NCBI GenBank assembly: GCA_005885555.1 | Contig: VAWN01000041.1 | Coordinates: 5,633 to 69,632 of the forward strand | Direction of reading: 5' to 3' | From: Actinomycetota bacterium | Lineage (GTDB): Bacteria > Actinomycetota > Actinomycetes > Mycobacteriales > Micromonosporaceae | DNA: 64,000 bases | Shown: piece after piece, positions 16,727 to 26,056 of the stretch | How positions within the stretch are numbered: position 1 is the first letter of the stretch | Layout: each line of letters begins with the position of its first letter | Notes under the pieces: model-generated | Seen by the model: the letters and a program-made list of their open reading frames with translations, nothing else | The model's database searches: none | What the model was told of the DNA's origin: nothing | Position numbers and translations under genes: made by a program

Positions 16727-18427
16727 TCAGCCGAACAGCCCGGACAGCCACGGCACCAGGCGGAGGTACGCGTACCCGACCGCGCAGAGGAAGACCGCGA
16801 CGCCGATGTGGGACAGCCGGGCGGTCCGCCGCTCCCGGCCCATCCAGCGCTCCAGCACGATCCGCCCCACCAGGCGCTCCAGCGCGAACAGCCCGCCGGC
16901 GACGCCGAGGATCAGCACGAAGCTGAACGCGTGCACCACCGGGCTGCGGCCCCAGTTGGCGATCGCCCACACGGCCCAGCAGAGGAACGCGACGATCGCC
17001 CCGAACCAGGTCCACCCGATGCCCCGCTTGAGCGTGCGGATCTGCTCGTTGAGCGGGGTACGGGGACGGCGCGGCGGCAGCGGGTGCGGCTCCGGTACCG
17101 ACGTCGGGTCCGGGCCGCCGGTCTGCTTCGGTACCACCGAGGCCCGGCCCCGCATGAGCGCGGCCGCACCCGGATCCGCGAGCTTCGCGGTCCCCGGCCC
17201 GCCAGCGGCGGCCCGCGTGGCGGCACCGTTCGGGGTGACCTTGGTGCGCGGCAGGGTCGGCGTCGCGACCTTCGTCGGCGTGGGTACCCCGGGCATCGGG
17301 TGCGACACGTACGCCGCGGTCGCCAGCAACGGTCCCGGTGAGCCGCCCCGGTCGCCGGAGAACGCGCCGCGCAGCTCCACCAGCTCGCGCTCCAGCCGCT
17401 CGATGCGCTTGAAGGCGTCGGTCTCGGTACCGGAGACGACCGAGGCCCGGCCCACCGCGCGGGCGGCGGCGGTCGACGGCGCGCTGTCCGGTTCGGACCA
17501 GTCGATCCCGTGCTCGGGGAACCCGGCGGCGCGCACCACCGCGGCCAGCCGGTCCACCCAGCCGGGCAGCTCGCGGGTGTCCGGCCGGTCCCCCGGCCGT
17601 TCGGCGAGCGCGGCGAGCAGCGTGCCCCGCACGCCCGGGTGGCTGGTCAGCATCGGGTGCGCGCCCGGCGGTACGCCGCCCTTGCTGCGCGGCAGCGCGC
17701 CGGTCACCAGGAAGTAGGCGACGGCGCCGAAGCCGTGCACGTCGTAGGCGGGGCCGACCTGGCCGGACAGCGCCTCGGGACCGCCCGACTCGGGGGTGTA
17801 GGCGATCTGGGTGATCTCCTCCGGCCGCCAGTACCGCGCCCCGGTGAAGTCGATCAGCCGGATCTCGCCGGTCGCCAGCACCATGATGTTGGACGGCTTG
17901 ACGTCCATGTGCAGGACCGGCGTCGCGGCGGCGTCGTCCGGGTAGTGCAGGGCGCGCAGGACGGCGGCGAGGGTACGCAGCGCGCCGACGCCGTTGAGGC
18001 GCGGTCCGCCGGCGGCGCCGGCCTGCTGCCGGTACTCGCGCAGGTTCACTCCGTGCAGGTAGTCGTAGACCTGGTAGGGCACCGCGTTGCCGGGCTGCGG
18101 AGCCTCGCCGGGCCGGTGCGGCGGCGGCCCGTAGAAGCCGTCCGCGCGCCGGCAGATGCCAGCCACCCCGCGGTTGTTCAGGTCCATCAGCGTGGCGTCG
18201 CCCTTGTCCCAGGAGCGCAGTTCGTCGACGAGCGGACGCTTCGGGTCGACCCGGAAGACCTTGACCGTCATCGGCGCGCTGGACACGCCGCCGCACAACC
18301 GGACCGCCCGGTACACCTCCGCCTGGCCGCCGGAGCCCAGGTGCGCCACGAGACGGTACCGCTGGTAGGTCTCCGGAAGTGGGCTCGCCGGCCCGCACAC
18401 CAGGTCCAGCAGCGCACCTTCAGCCAT
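16727..18427 (-). CDS. Membrane-anchored Ser/Thr protein kinase, atypical DFT motif
   Basis: The 566-residue protein starts at ATG 18427. The kinase domain spans about residues 20-310: glycine loop LGSGGQAEVY, Lys56 in MTVKVF, catalytic loop HMDVKPSN (Asp175, Lys177, Asn180) and a metal-binding Asp193 in the sequence DFT instead of DFG. A proline/threonine-rich linker (about 370-460) leads to a C-terminal membrane part with three hydrophobic segments (WFGAIVAFLCWAVWAIANWG, SFVLILGVAGGLFALERLVG, IGVAVFLCAVGYAYLRLVPW). There is no extracellular PASTA or sensor domain. The catalytic residues predict activity; the DFT change may alter activation. Targets are unknown. The divergent neighbour is an Eis-type acetyltransferase. 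Confidence 0.85.
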   Translation of the reverse strand: MAEGALLDLVCGPASPLPETYQRYRLVAHLGSGGQAEVYRAVRLCGGVSSAPMTVKVFRVDPKRPLVDELRSWDKGDATLMDLNNRGVAGICRRADGFYGPPPHRPGEAPQPGNAVPYQVYDYLHGVNLREYRQQAGAAGGPRLNGVGALRTLAAVLRALHYPDDAAATPVLHMDVKPSNIMVLATGEIRLIDFTGARYWRPEEITQIAYTPESGGPEALSGQVGPAYDVHGFGAVAYFLVTGALPRSKGGVPPGAHPMLTSHPGVRGTLLAALAERPGDRPDTRELPGWVDRLAAVVRAAGFPEHGIDWSEPDSAPSTAAARAVGRASVVSGTETDAFKRIERLERELVELRGAFSGDRGGSPGPLLATAAYVSHPMPGVPTPTKVATPTLPRTKVTPNGAATRAAAGGPGTAKLADPGAAALMRGRASVVPKQTGGPDPTSVPEPHPLPPRRPRTPLNEQIRTLKRGIGWTWFGAIVAFLCWAVWAIANWGRSPVVHAFSFVLILGVAGGLFALERLVGRIVLERWMGRERRTARLSHIGVAVFLCAVGYAYLRLVPWLSGLFG

Positions 18428-18513
18428 GTGTCGACGACCTCCCCTCGACCTCCGAGCGTAGCGACCGCCCCAAATGACTCGCGGTACCCGATCGGATGGG
18501 ATACACACGACTG

Positions 18514-19737
18514 ATGGCGGCTGACCAGTTCACCGTGCGGTCGGGCACCGCAGACGACTTCGACGATCTCTTCCTGGTGTTGCAGCGCGCCTTCAACGAC
18601 GACCCGGACGACGCGGAGCGCGACGACGAGCGCCAGGTCTACGAGCCGGACCGCAGCATCCTCGCGTACCGCGGCGACGCTCTCGCGGGTACCGCCGCCG
18701 CCTACACCCGCGAGCTGACCGTCCCGGGCGGTGTCGTGCCGGCCGCGCACGTGAGCATGGTCGGTGTCGATCCGACGTTCCGGCGGCAGGGCGTGCTGAC
18801 CCGGATGATGACCCATCAGCTCGCCGACATCCGCGGCCGGGGCGAGCCGGTCGCCCTGCTGTGGGCCAGCGAGGGACGGATCTACCAGCGGTACGGGTAC
18901 GGGCTGGCGGCGCGCAAGCTGGCCTTCGAGATCGAGCGCGAGGTGCGGCTGCGCGAGACGCCGCCGCCGGGCGGGTTGCGCGGCGGCACCCCGGCCGAGC
19001 TCGTCGCCGACCTGAGGGCCGTCTACGAGCGGGTCCGCGTCGACCGGGTCGGCTGGTCCAGCCGGCCCGGCATCTGGTGGGACCACCTGCTGGGCGACCT
19101 TCCCAAGCGGCGGCGCGGTGCGTCGATGCTGCGGGGCGTGGTGCACGACGGGCCGGACGGGCCGGACGGGTACGCGCTGTGGCGGGTACGCGGCGACTGG
19201 TCGTCGACCGGTCCGCGGGGCGAGGTCGTGGTCCGCGAGGTGGCGGCGGCCACCACCGGGGCGTACCGCGCACTCTGGCACCACCTGCTGACGGTCGACC
19301 TGACCCGGAGCACCTCGATGTGGATCGCGGCCATCGACGAGCCGCTGCTGTTCCTCGTCGACGAGCCGCGGCGGGTCGGTGCCCGGCTCGGCGACGGGCT
19401 CTGGCTGCGGGTGGTGGACGTACCGGCCGCGCTGACCGCCCGCCGGTACGCCGCCCCGGTCGACGTGGTGGTCGCCGTCGACGACCCGCAGCTGCCGGAC
19501 AACTCCGGCGCCTGGCACCTCGTCGGCGACCCGACCGGCGCCAAGTGCGTGCGCGCCGACCGTCCGGCCGAGCTGCGCTGCGAGGTGTCGGCGCTGGCGG
19601 CCGTATACCTCGGCGACGCGTCCCTGGCGACGCTGGCGGCCGCCGGACGGGTACGGGAGCTGGTTCCCGGTACCCTGGCGCCGGCGGCCACGGCGTTCGG
19701 CTGGCCCCGGCCGCCGTCGGCGGTCGAGATCTTCTAG
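18514..19737 (+). CDS. Eis-family GNAT N-acetyltransferase
   Basis: The 407-residue protein (from ATG 18514; ATG 18496 is possible) has the three-part Eis architecture. An N-terminal GNAT domain carries the acetyl-CoA loop VDPTFRRQGVLTRMM, a second GNAT-like region follows, and a C-terminal sterol-carrier-like domain ends exactly in VEIF. In Eis the terminal Phe carboxylate is the catalytic base, and the C-terminus here matches. Eis proteins acetylate several amines of aminoglycosides or lysines of proteins and polyamines. It lies divergent from the kinase with about 86 bp between, enough for both promoters. The natural substrate is unknown. Confidence 0.85.
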   Translation: MAADQFTVRSGTADDFDDLFLVLQRAFNDDPDDAERDDERQVYEPDRSILAYRGDALAGTAAAYTRELTVPGGVVPAAHVSMVGVDPTFRRQGVLTRMMTHQLADIRGRGEPVALLWASEGRIYQRYGYGLAARKLAFEIEREVRLRETPPPGGLRGGTPAELVADLRAVYERVRVDRVGWSSRPGIWWDHLLGDLPKRRRGASMLRGVVHDGPDGPDGYALWRVRGDWSSTGPRGEVVVREVAAATTGAYRALWHHLLTVDLTRSTSMWIAAIDEPLLFLVDEPRRVGARLGDGLWLRVVDVPAALTARRYAAPVDVVVAVDDPQLPDNSGAWHLVGDPTGAKCVRADRPAELRCEVSALAAVYLGDASLATLAAAGRVRELVPGTLAPAATAFGWPRPPSAVEIF

Positions 19738-19752
19738 TACCGGGAGGCCACC

Positions 19753-20052
19753 ATGGGGCAGCCGCACCGGCGCCGCCGCCGGATCCGGCCGGACAGCGAG
19801 GCACCCACCCCGGCCGACCTGGCCGCGCTGACCAGCACCGTGCACGACCCCGACGCCGAACCGGTGCTGGAGGACCGGGAGACCGAACGCGGGCTGCGCG
19901 GCCTGGTCGGCGGCGGCTCCTCCCAGGTCGGTGTCGGCGCGGCGATGCGGGCCCGGGACGCCACCCGCCCGACCGACGAGCACCTCGCCGCGGCCGACGA
20001 GAACCTGATCATCATCCGGCGCGGCTGGACCCCGCCGCCGTCAACCCGTTGA
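19753..20052 (+). CDS. Small conserved hypothetical protein
   Basis: The 99-residue protein starts at ATG 19753 after a GGGAGG ribosome-binding site. It has a very basic N-terminus (GQPHRRRRRIRPD), an acidic middle (VHDPDAEPVLEDRETERGLR), then a glycine-rich turn and ends IIRRGWTPPPSTR. No membrane segment or known domain is visible; it looks partly disordered. It starts 15 bp after the Eis stop, so the two are probably co-transcribed. Its 3' end overlaps the convergent rpiB by 12 bp. Confidence 0.65.
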   Translation: MGQPHRRRRRIRPDSEAPTPADLAALTSTVHDPDAEPVLEDRETERGLRGLVGGGSSQVGVGAAMRARDATRPTDEHLAAADENLIIIRRGWTPPPSTR

Positions 20053-20505
20053 CCGCTCGCGGTCGCGCTCGTACTCGGCGATCTGCGCGATCCGCCGGGC
20101 GTGCCGCGGATCCTGCGAGAACGGCGTCTCCAGGAACGCCTCGACCAGTGCGGTCGCCTCGTCGAGGGAGTGCTGCCGAGCACCGACCGCGACCACGTTC
20201 GCGTCGTTGTGCTGGCGGGCCAGGCGCGCGGTCTCCGGGTTCCAGGCGAGCGCGGCGCGCACCCCGTCGACCTTGTTGGCGGCGATCTGCTCGCCGTTGC
20301 CGGAGCCGCCGATCACCACGCCCAGGCCGCCCGGGTCGCTGACCGCGTGCTCGCCGGTCGCCAGGCAGTATGCCGGATAGTCGTCGTCGGGGTCGTACTC
20401 GGGCGGCCCGACGTCGATCACCTCGTACCCCTTGGCCGCCAGCTGCTTGAGCAGATGAGCCTTGAGTTCGAACCCGGCGTGGTCGGAACCGAGGTAGACG
20501 CGCAT
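20041..20505 (-). CDS. rpiB: Ribose-5-phosphate isomerase B
   Basis: The 154-residue protein carries the canonical RpiB signatures: GSDHAGFELK at residues 6-15, the loop GVVIGGSGNGEQIAANKVDG and RQHNDANVVAVGARQHSLDE. It interconverts ribose-5-phosphate and ribulose-5-phosphate in the pentose phosphate pathway. The loop has Ser/Gly where E. coli RpiB has its catalytic Cys, as in the mycobacterial enzyme type, where a Glu is the base. It follows the DUF1015 gene by 3 bp, so they share a transcript. A divergent paralogue at 12023-12442 lacks the GSDHAG motif. Confidence 0.92.
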   Translation of the reverse strand: MRVYLGSDHAGFELKAHLLKQLAAKGYEVIDVGPPEYDPDDDYPAYCLATGEHAVSDPGGLGVVIGGSGNGEQIAANKVDGVRAALAWNPETARLARQHNDANVVAVGARQHSLDEATALVEAFLETPFSQDPRHARRIAQIAEYERDRERSTG

Positions 20506-20508
20506 GAG

Positions 20509-21702
20509 CTAATCCTGCGCGCTCAACTGGGCGAGAACCAGTCCGGCGCGCGCCTTCGGCGTGAACCACGTGCTCTTGCGGGGCAGCTTCTGCCGGGCCA
20601 GGTTCACCGCGACGAAATCGTCGACCGTGACCGGCGCGACGAGTACCGCCAGCTCCGCCCGGCCGGCGTCGACCTCGCCGGTCAGCCACCGGGTCGGGTA
20701 GTCGCCGCCGACGTAGGTGATCCGCTTGTCGCCCGGGTCGAGGCCGAGCAGGTCGCGGAACAGTACCCGCTCCACCAGCGCGTGATCGAGGTTGTCGACA
20801 TCGGGCGCGGCCTCGTCACGCGGGAGCGTGGCGGCGAACAGGCGGCCGTCGAGGTACAGGTGGATCGTGCCGCGTGCCGGCGGTACCCCCGGGGTTGCGG
20901 GTGTGGCGCGCAGCCGCTCGACCAGCTCGCGCGGCGGCACGGTCAGCTCGCTGACCAGCCGGTTGTACGGCTGGATCCGGACCGACGCGGGGGTGGTGAC
21001 CACCGCGAGGAAGCGGTCCAGGCCGGCGGTCTGCGCGGCCAGGCTGCGGTGGTTGCCGTCCGCGACGACCAGCTCCCCCGCGCCGGCCAGCGCGAGCAGC
21101 GCGGCCTGGCGCTCGCCGGCCGGCAGCGGCCAGACCTCGTGGATGCGCCCGGCCTGGTCGGTGTCGGTCACCGCCGGCGCCCCGGCCGCCGCGACCGCCT
21201 CCTCCAGCGCGGCCTGCAGGCCGTCGGCCGTCTGCAGCAGGAGTACCGGCGACAGCAGGTGCCCCGTCGCCTGCGCCAGCGCGACGCGTTCGCGCACCTT
21301 GTCGAGGAACACGTCCTCGTTGCGGATGACCAGGCCCGGCTCGTCGGCGCTGGTGGAGATCTGGTCGGTGTCGACCATCGTCCACAGCCCGTAGGCGGTG
21401 CTGTCACCGGCCCTTATCCGGTACAGCGCGACGATCCCGTCGTGCCGCGCGTAGCGGCCCTCCGCCTTGGCGCGCGCCAGCCGGTCCACCGCGGCGGGCA
21501 GCGCGTCGGCGAACGAGAGGCCGAGGCTGTCCGGGGCCCGGTGCGGCATCTCCACCGCGAGCGCGCTGGCCGGGTTCGCGGCGATGATCGCGGTTATCTC
21601 GGCGTCGTCGGCGAACTCGTCGTAGTTCTGCGCGCCGGTTGTCCGGGCGGGCGGGCCTCCGGTGGACAGCCAGGCCGTGGCGATGGGGTGCGCGATCGTC
21701 AT
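20509..21702 (-). CDS. DUF1015 family protein
   Basis: The 397-residue protein starts at ATG 21702. It is typical of the DUF1015 family: NYDEFADDAEI near the N-terminus, YRIRAGDSTAYGLWTMVDTD, GELVVADGNHRSLAAQTAGL and the basic C-terminal KLPRKSTWFTPKARAGL. The GDGHHR-like segment (here ADGNHR) is the most conserved part. The family often accompanies serine biosynthesis or hydroxyacid dehydrogenase genes, but its biochemical role is not established, and here it precedes rpiB by 3 bp. It is soluble with no signal peptide. Length matches the family norm. Confidence 0.85.
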   Translation of the reverse strand: MTIAHPIATAWLSTGGPPARTTGAQNYDEFADDAEITAIIAANPASALAVEMPHRAPDSLGLSFADALPAAVDRLARAKAEGRYARHDGIVALYRIRAGDSTAYGLWTMVDTDQISTSADEPGLVIRNEDVFLDKVRERVALAQATGHLLSPVLLLQTADGLQAALEEAVAAAGAPAVTDTDQAGRIHEVWPLPAGERQAALLALAGAGELVVADGNHRSLAAQTAGLDRFLAVVTTPASVRIQPYNRLVSELTVPPRELVERLRATPATPGVPPARGTIHLYLDGRLFAATLPRDEAAPDVDNLDHALVERVLFRDLLGLDPGDKRITYVGGDYPTRWLTGEVDAGRAELAVLVAPVTVDDFVAVNLARQKLPRKSTWFTPKARAGLVLAQLSAQD

Positions 21703-21728
21703 GGCGCAGACGGTACCGGGGGCGCCCG

Positions 21729-22004
21729 TCAGATCCGGTGCCGGGCGCGCCGGGCGCGGGGCGCGGCCGGGGCGAGGAACATCGGCATGCGGTCGCCGTA
21801 GCCGGTCGGCTTCGGTTCCTCGGCCTGCTTCGGTTCCTCGGCCTGCTTCGGTGGACCGGCCAGCGCCTGCGTGGACACGACAACCGGATCGGCGAGCAGG
21901 GCGATCACGTCGTCGGGCAGGTCGGGCAGCAGCTTCTTCCAGCCGCATTCGGCCACCGACCAGCGGGCCGCACCCTGGCTCGCGGCAACGTCCGAGTCGA
22001 TCAT
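21729..22004 (-). CDS. Small hypothetical protein with EEPKQA repeats
   Basis: ATG 22004 is chosen because GAGGAGG lies six bases upstream, giving 91 residues. The N-terminal half is compact (GAARWSVAECGWKKLLPDLP and VIALLADPVVVSTQAL). It then has two copies of AEEPKQ-type sequence, a product of an 18-bp direct repeat, and a basic, proline-rich end. There is no known domain or membrane segment. It lies 26 bp upstream of DUF1015 and may be in the same transcript. Confidence 0.55.
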   Translation of the reverse strand: MIDSDVAASQGAARWSVAECGWKKLLPDLPDDVIALLADPVVVSTQALAGPPKQAEEPKQAEEPKPTGYGDRMPMFLAPAAPRARRARHRI

Positions 22005-22070
22005 CGCATCCTCCTCGCGCGGGGCTCCGTTGAAGAGGAACGACACGACCTCGTACGGGTGACGCAGGTC

Positions 22071-22619
22071 TCAGATAACCCAGGCGCCGGGTTCGAGCAC
22101 GACCGGGTACGGCGCGGTCGCCTGCCACGCCACCCCGGGCCGCACCCAGGCGACGTGCGCGTATACGCCGTCGACCAGCTCGTACGCGTGCAGGTGCGGG
22201 CCTTCCGGATGCCGCTCGACCCGCCAGTACGAGGGGATGCCGGCCTCGGCGTAGACCTCCGGCTTGATCCGTCGATCGTCCCGGCGGCTACCCCGCGACT
22301 CGATCTCCACGGCCAACGCAACATCGGCGGGCTTGCGCCAGGTCACCTTCCGGTCGAAGCCCGGCCGCAGCACGACGACGTCCGGGATGACATTCCCGGC
22401 GGGAAGCCGGACACCCGATTCGTAGGCGACTCGCCAGTCGGCCGGTGCGGCGGCCCGCAATACGACACATAGTTCCAGGCCGATGCTGTTGTGCTCGTAG
22501 CCCGGTGGTGGGGTCACGTGGAGGCTCCCGTCGATCAACTCGTACCGGATGCCGTCATCGGGCAACCGGTCCAGATCTGCCTCGACCCATCCCTCGTGCT
22601 CCGGGACCTCCAATGGCAT
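22071..22619 (-). CDS. Uma2-family (DUF820) restriction-endonuclease-fold protein
   Basis: The 182-residue protein has the Uma2 pattern: RYELIDGSLHVTPPPGYEHN, then NVIPDVVVLRPG, ADVALAVEIESRGSRRDDRR and KPEVYAEAGIPSYWRVE. The Asp of IPDVVV, the Glu of VEIES and the later Lys form a PD-(D/E)xK-type site. Uma2 proteins are abundant in cyanobacteria and actinobacteria; their substrate is unknown and few are characterised. It stands alone between the hypothetical 91-residue gene and the reductase gene. It contains no obvious disruption. Confidence 0.85.
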   Translation of the reverse strand: MPLEVPEHEGWVEADLDRLPDDGIRYELIDGSLHVTPPPGYEHNSIGLELCVVLRAAAPADWRVAYESGVRLPAGNVIPDVVVLRPGFDRKVTWRKPADVALAVEIESRGSRRDDRRIKPEVYAEAGIPSYWRVERHPEGPHLHAYELVDGVYAHVAWVRPGVAWQATAPYPVVLEPGAWVI

Positions 22620-22672
22620 CGCCACTCGCAATCCCCTCCCCAGGCCGGATTGAATGGTCCGCCTCAGCGTAG

Positions 22673-23296
22673 TCACTCGAACGAGGGGCGGACGTCCCGC
22701 GTGCGCTTGATCTCGTAGAACCCGGGGGTACCGGCGACCAGCAGCACGCCGTCCCAGAGCCGGCCCGCCGCCTCGCCCTTCGGCGCCGGGGTCACCACCG
22801 GACCGAAGAACGCGATCGTCGCGCCGTCCGGTCCCGGTGCGTGGATGACCGGGGTACCGACGTCCAGCCCGACCGGTGCCATCCCGGCATCGTGACTGGC
22901 CCGCAACGCCTCGTCGTACTCGGTCGAGTCGGCCGCCTCGGCCAGCGCCGGATCCAGGCCGAGCCCGGCCAGCACCTCGACCAGCGTGTCGTTGTCCAGC
23001 TCCCGCTTCTGCAGGTGTGCCCGGGTACCCAGCGCCGTGTACAGGTCGCGCAGCACCTCGTTGCCGTACTTCTGCTCGGCCGCGATCGCCACCCGGACCG
23101 GCCCCCACCCCTTGGCCAGCCCTTCCTTGTACCGCTCCGGCAGGTTCTCCCGCCCCTCGTTGAGCACCGACAGGCTCATCACGCGGAACCGGATCCGGAC
23201 CGGCCGGACCTTCTCGACCTCCAGCAGCCACCGCGAGGTGATCCACGCCCACGGGCACCTCGGATCGAACCACATCTCTACCGTCGCGCTTTGCAT
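22673..23296 (-). CDS. Mycothiol-dependent nitroreductase (Rv2466c-like, DsbA fold)
   Basis: The 207-residue protein has the DsbA-like thioredoxin fold: WFDPRCPWAWITSRWLLEVE places the active-site Cys at residue 14 in a CPWA motif. This is followed by RIRFRVMSLSVLNEGRENLP and, near the end, cis-Pro TPVIHAP. Rv2466c of M. tuberculosis uses mycothiol to reduce disulfides and activates nitro compounds; this family is widespread in actinobacteria. A single Cys suggests a monothiol mechanism. It is transcribed away from pepN, with about 180 bp between them. Confidence 0.88.
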   Translation of the reverse strand: MQSATVEMWFDPRCPWAWITSRWLLEVEKVRPVRIRFRVMSLSVLNEGRENLPERYKEGLAKGWGPVRVAIAAEQKYGNEVLRDLYTALGTRAHLQKRELDNDTLVEVLAGLGLDPALAEAADSTEYDEALRASHDAGMAPVGLDVGTPVIHAPGPDGATIAFFGPVVTPAPKGEAAGRLWDGVLLVAGTPGFYEIKRTRDVRPSFE

Positions 23297-23478
23297 GTCA
23301 GCTCCCGGAGCGGTCGAAAGTCCTTACCGAATCGTGCCCCGGTGTCCGGGTACCCGCGACTGCACCCCACGGTGAACTGGGCCACTACATGACGCCGAGG
23401 TTCGCGTGCGAAACTCGGCGAACCGGGTACAGCCGATGGGGCCGGTGCCCGTGACCTGCGGATGGAGACGACGCGAAC

Positions 23479-26043
23479 GTGAGTGGAGTACGCAACCTCA
23501 GCCAGGGGGAGGCTGTCGAGCGGGCGCGACTGCTCGACGTGCGCGGGTACGACATCGCGCTCGACCTGACCGACGGCACCGGCGGGCCGGGCGACGGTAC
23601 CTTCCGCTCCACCACGACGGTCACCTTCGGCACCGCCGAACCGGGTGCCGGCACGTTCATCGAGGTGGCCGCCGAGCGGATCCGCTCGGCGACGCTCAAC
23701 GGGGCGCCGGTCGACCCGGCCGGCTGGACCGCCGAGCGCGGCCTGGCGCTGACCGGTCTGGCCGCCGACAACGTGCTCGTGGTCGACGCCGACTTCGCCT
23801 ACTCCACGAGCGGGCAGGGCCTGCACCGGACGGTCGACCCGGTGGACAAGGAGGTCTACCTCTACAGCCAGTTCGAGACGGCCGACGCGCAGAAGGTGTT
23901 CGCCTGCTTCGACCAGCCGGACCTCAAGTCGCAGTTCACCTGGCACGTCACGGTACCCGGGCACTGGCGGGTGATCTCCTCGGCGGTGCTGGACCGGACC
24001 GCGCCGGTCGACCCGCACGACGACACCGGCGCCGGCGCCAAGACCGTCCACTTCGCCGAGTCGGCGCGGATGAGCACCTACGTGACGGCCATGTGCGCCG
24101 GACCCTACGTGGAGGTGCGTGACCACCACGACGGCATCGACCTCGGCGTCTACTGCCGCATCTCGATGCGCCAGCACCTCGACCCCGACGACATCTTCCT
24201 CATCACCAAACAGGGGTTCGACTTCTTCCACCAGCAGTTCGGCATCCGGTACCCGCTGCCTAAATACGACCAGGTGTTCGTACCGGAGTTCAACGCCGGT
24301 GCGATGGAGAACTTCGGCTGCGTGGTGCACGGCGAGCAGTACTACATCTTCCGGTCGCCGGTGACCGACTACGAGTACGAGAACCGGGCCAACACGATCC
24401 TGCACGAGATGGCCCACATGTGGTTCGGCGACCTGGTCACCATGCGCTGGTGGGACGACCTGTGGCTGAACGAGTCGTTCGCCGAGTGGGCCTCGCACTG
24501 GTGCAGTGCCGAGGCCACCCGGTTCAGCGACTCGTGGACGACCTTCCTGTCGATCCGCAAGAACTGGGGGTACCGGCAGGACCAGCTCTCCTCGACGCAC
24601 CCGGTCTACTGCGCGATCCCCGACGTGGCGGCCGTCGAGGTGAACTTCGACGGCATCACCTACGCCAAGGGCGCCAGCGTGATCAAGCAGCTGGTCGCAT
24701 ACGTCGGCATCGACGCGTTCGTCACCGGACTGCGCGAGTACTTCACCAAGCACGCCTGGGGCAACGCCACCTTCGACGACCTGCTCTCGGCGCTGGAGTC
24801 CGCGTCCGGGCAGGAGTTGCGCGAGTTCTCCCGGCAGTGGCTGGAGACCGCGCAGGTCAACACGCTGCGTCCGATCATCGAGCGGGCACCGGACGGCACC
24901 TACGCCTCGGTACGGGTACGCCAGGAAGCGCCGACCGGGTACCCGACCCTGCGCACCCAGCACATCGGCATCGGGCTGTACGAGCTGGTCGGCAGCGCCC
25001 TGGTCCGGCGCGACCTGGTCGAGGTCACCATCTCCGGCGAGGAGACCGCGATCGACCAGCTGCGCGGCCGGCCGGCCGCCGACGTGCTGCTGCTCAACGA
25101 CGAGGACCTGAGCTACACCAAGCTGCGCCTCGACGACCGCTCGATGGAGATGGTGGTCAACCACATATCCGGCCTGGACAGCTCGCTGGCCCGGGCGCTG
25201 TGCTGGGGTGCCGCGTGGGACATGGTGCGCGACGCCGAACTGCCCGCCCGCGACTACACGGCGCTGGTCTGCAACGGCCTGCCGGCCGAGCACGACATGA
25301 GCCTGGTGACCGCGAGCCTGGCGCAGGCGCAGGGCGCGCTGACCTACTACGCGGATCCGACGTGGGCACCGGTCGGCTGGGCACTGCTCGCGGCCACCGC
25401 ACGGCGCGCGCTGACCGACGCGCCTGCGGGCAGCGGGTTCCAGCTGGCCTGGGCACGCCTGTACACATCAGCCGCGCGCTCCGAAACCGAATTGGCCCTG
25501 CTGCGCGACTGGCTGGACGGCGACCCGCCGGACGGGCTGGTCATCGCGGCCGAGCTGCGCTGGCGACTGGTCCAGGCGCTGGCCGCCGGCGGGCACCTCA
25601 GCGAGCGGGAGATCCAGGCGGAGCTGGACGCGGACCGCACCGCGAGCGGCGAGCGGCAGGCCGTCACGGCGACCGCGCTGGTCGCCACGCCAGCGGCCAA
25701 GGAGGCGGCGTGGCGGCAGCTGACCGGCCCGGAGGCGCTGCCGAACTGGTTGCAGCGGGCGCTGCTGATCGGGTTCCACCACCCGGCGCAGCTCGCCCTC
25801 ACCCGGCCGTACGTGCACCGGTTCTTCGAGGTGATCGACCAGATCTGGGCGACCCGGGACAGCGAACCGGCGCAGGAGTTCGTCGAGCTGGCCTACCCGT
25901 CGCAGCACGTGTCGCAGGAGACCGTCGCGGCCACCGACGCGTGGCTGGCCGGAACGCACCGGGGACCGCTGCGCCGGCTGGTCGCGGAGGGCCGCGACGG
26001 CATCATCCGGGCACTGCGCGCCCGCGCCACCGACGCTGGATAG
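23479..26043 (+). CDS. pepN: Aminopeptidase N (M1 family)
   Basis: The 854-residue enzyme has the full M1 set: GAMENFG (about residues 273-279) for substrate N-terminus binding, zinc motif HEMAHMWFGD from about 308 and the second zinc ligand in NESFAEW near 331. A long helical ERAP1-like C-terminal domain follows. It removes N-terminal residues from peptides in the cytoplasm; there is no signal peptide. GTG 23479 gives the usual actinobacterial PepN length of about 850. The convergent DUF5130 gene lies 13 bp downstream. A second, secreted M1 enzyme is at 31812-33290. Confidence 0.95.
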   Translation: MSGVRNLSQGEAVERARLLDVRGYDIALDLTDGTGGPGDGTFRSTTTVTFGTAEPGAGTFIEVAAERIRSATLNGAPVDPAGWTAERGLALTGLAADNVLVVDADFAYSTSGQGLHRTVDPVDKEVYLYSQFETADAQKVFACFDQPDLKSQFTWHVTVPGHWRVISSAVLDRTAPVDPHDDTGAGAKTVHFAESARMSTYVTAMCAGPYVEVRDHHDGIDLGVYCRISMRQHLDPDDIFLITKQGFDFFHQQFGIRYPLPKYDQVFVPEFNAGAMENFGCVVHGEQYYIFRSPVTDYEYENRANTILHEMAHMWFGDLVTMRWWDDLWLNESFAEWASHWCSAEATRFSDSWTTFLSIRKNWGYRQDQLSSTHPVYCAIPDVAAVEVNFDGITYAKGASVIKQLVAYVGIDAFVTGLREYFTKHAWGNATFDDLLSALESASGQELREFSRQWLETAQVNTLRPIIERAPDGTYASVRVRQEAPTGYPTLRTQHIGIGLYELVGSALVRRDLVEVTISGEETAIDQLRGRPAADVLLLNDEDLSYTKLRLDDRSMEMVVNHISGLDSSLARALCWGAAWDMVRDAELPARDYTALVCNGLPAEHDMSLVTASLAQAQGALTYYADPTWAPVGWALLAATARRALTDAPAGSGFQLAWARLYTSAARSETELALLRDWLDGDPPDGLVIAAELRWRLVQALAAGGHLSEREIQAELDADRTASGERQAVTATALVATPAAKEAAWRQLTGPEALPNWLQRALLIGFHHPAQLALTRPYVHRFFEVIDQIWATRDSEPAQEFVELAYPSQHVSQETVAATDAWLAGTHRGPLRRLVAEGRDGIIRALRARATDAG

Positions 26044-26056
26044 GTAGGTGCGCCGG

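Noticed and set aside
22071-22110. GGTTCGAGC-like tRNA T-loop sequence
   Set aside because: It lies inside the Uma2 coding region and no acceptor or anticodon stems fit.
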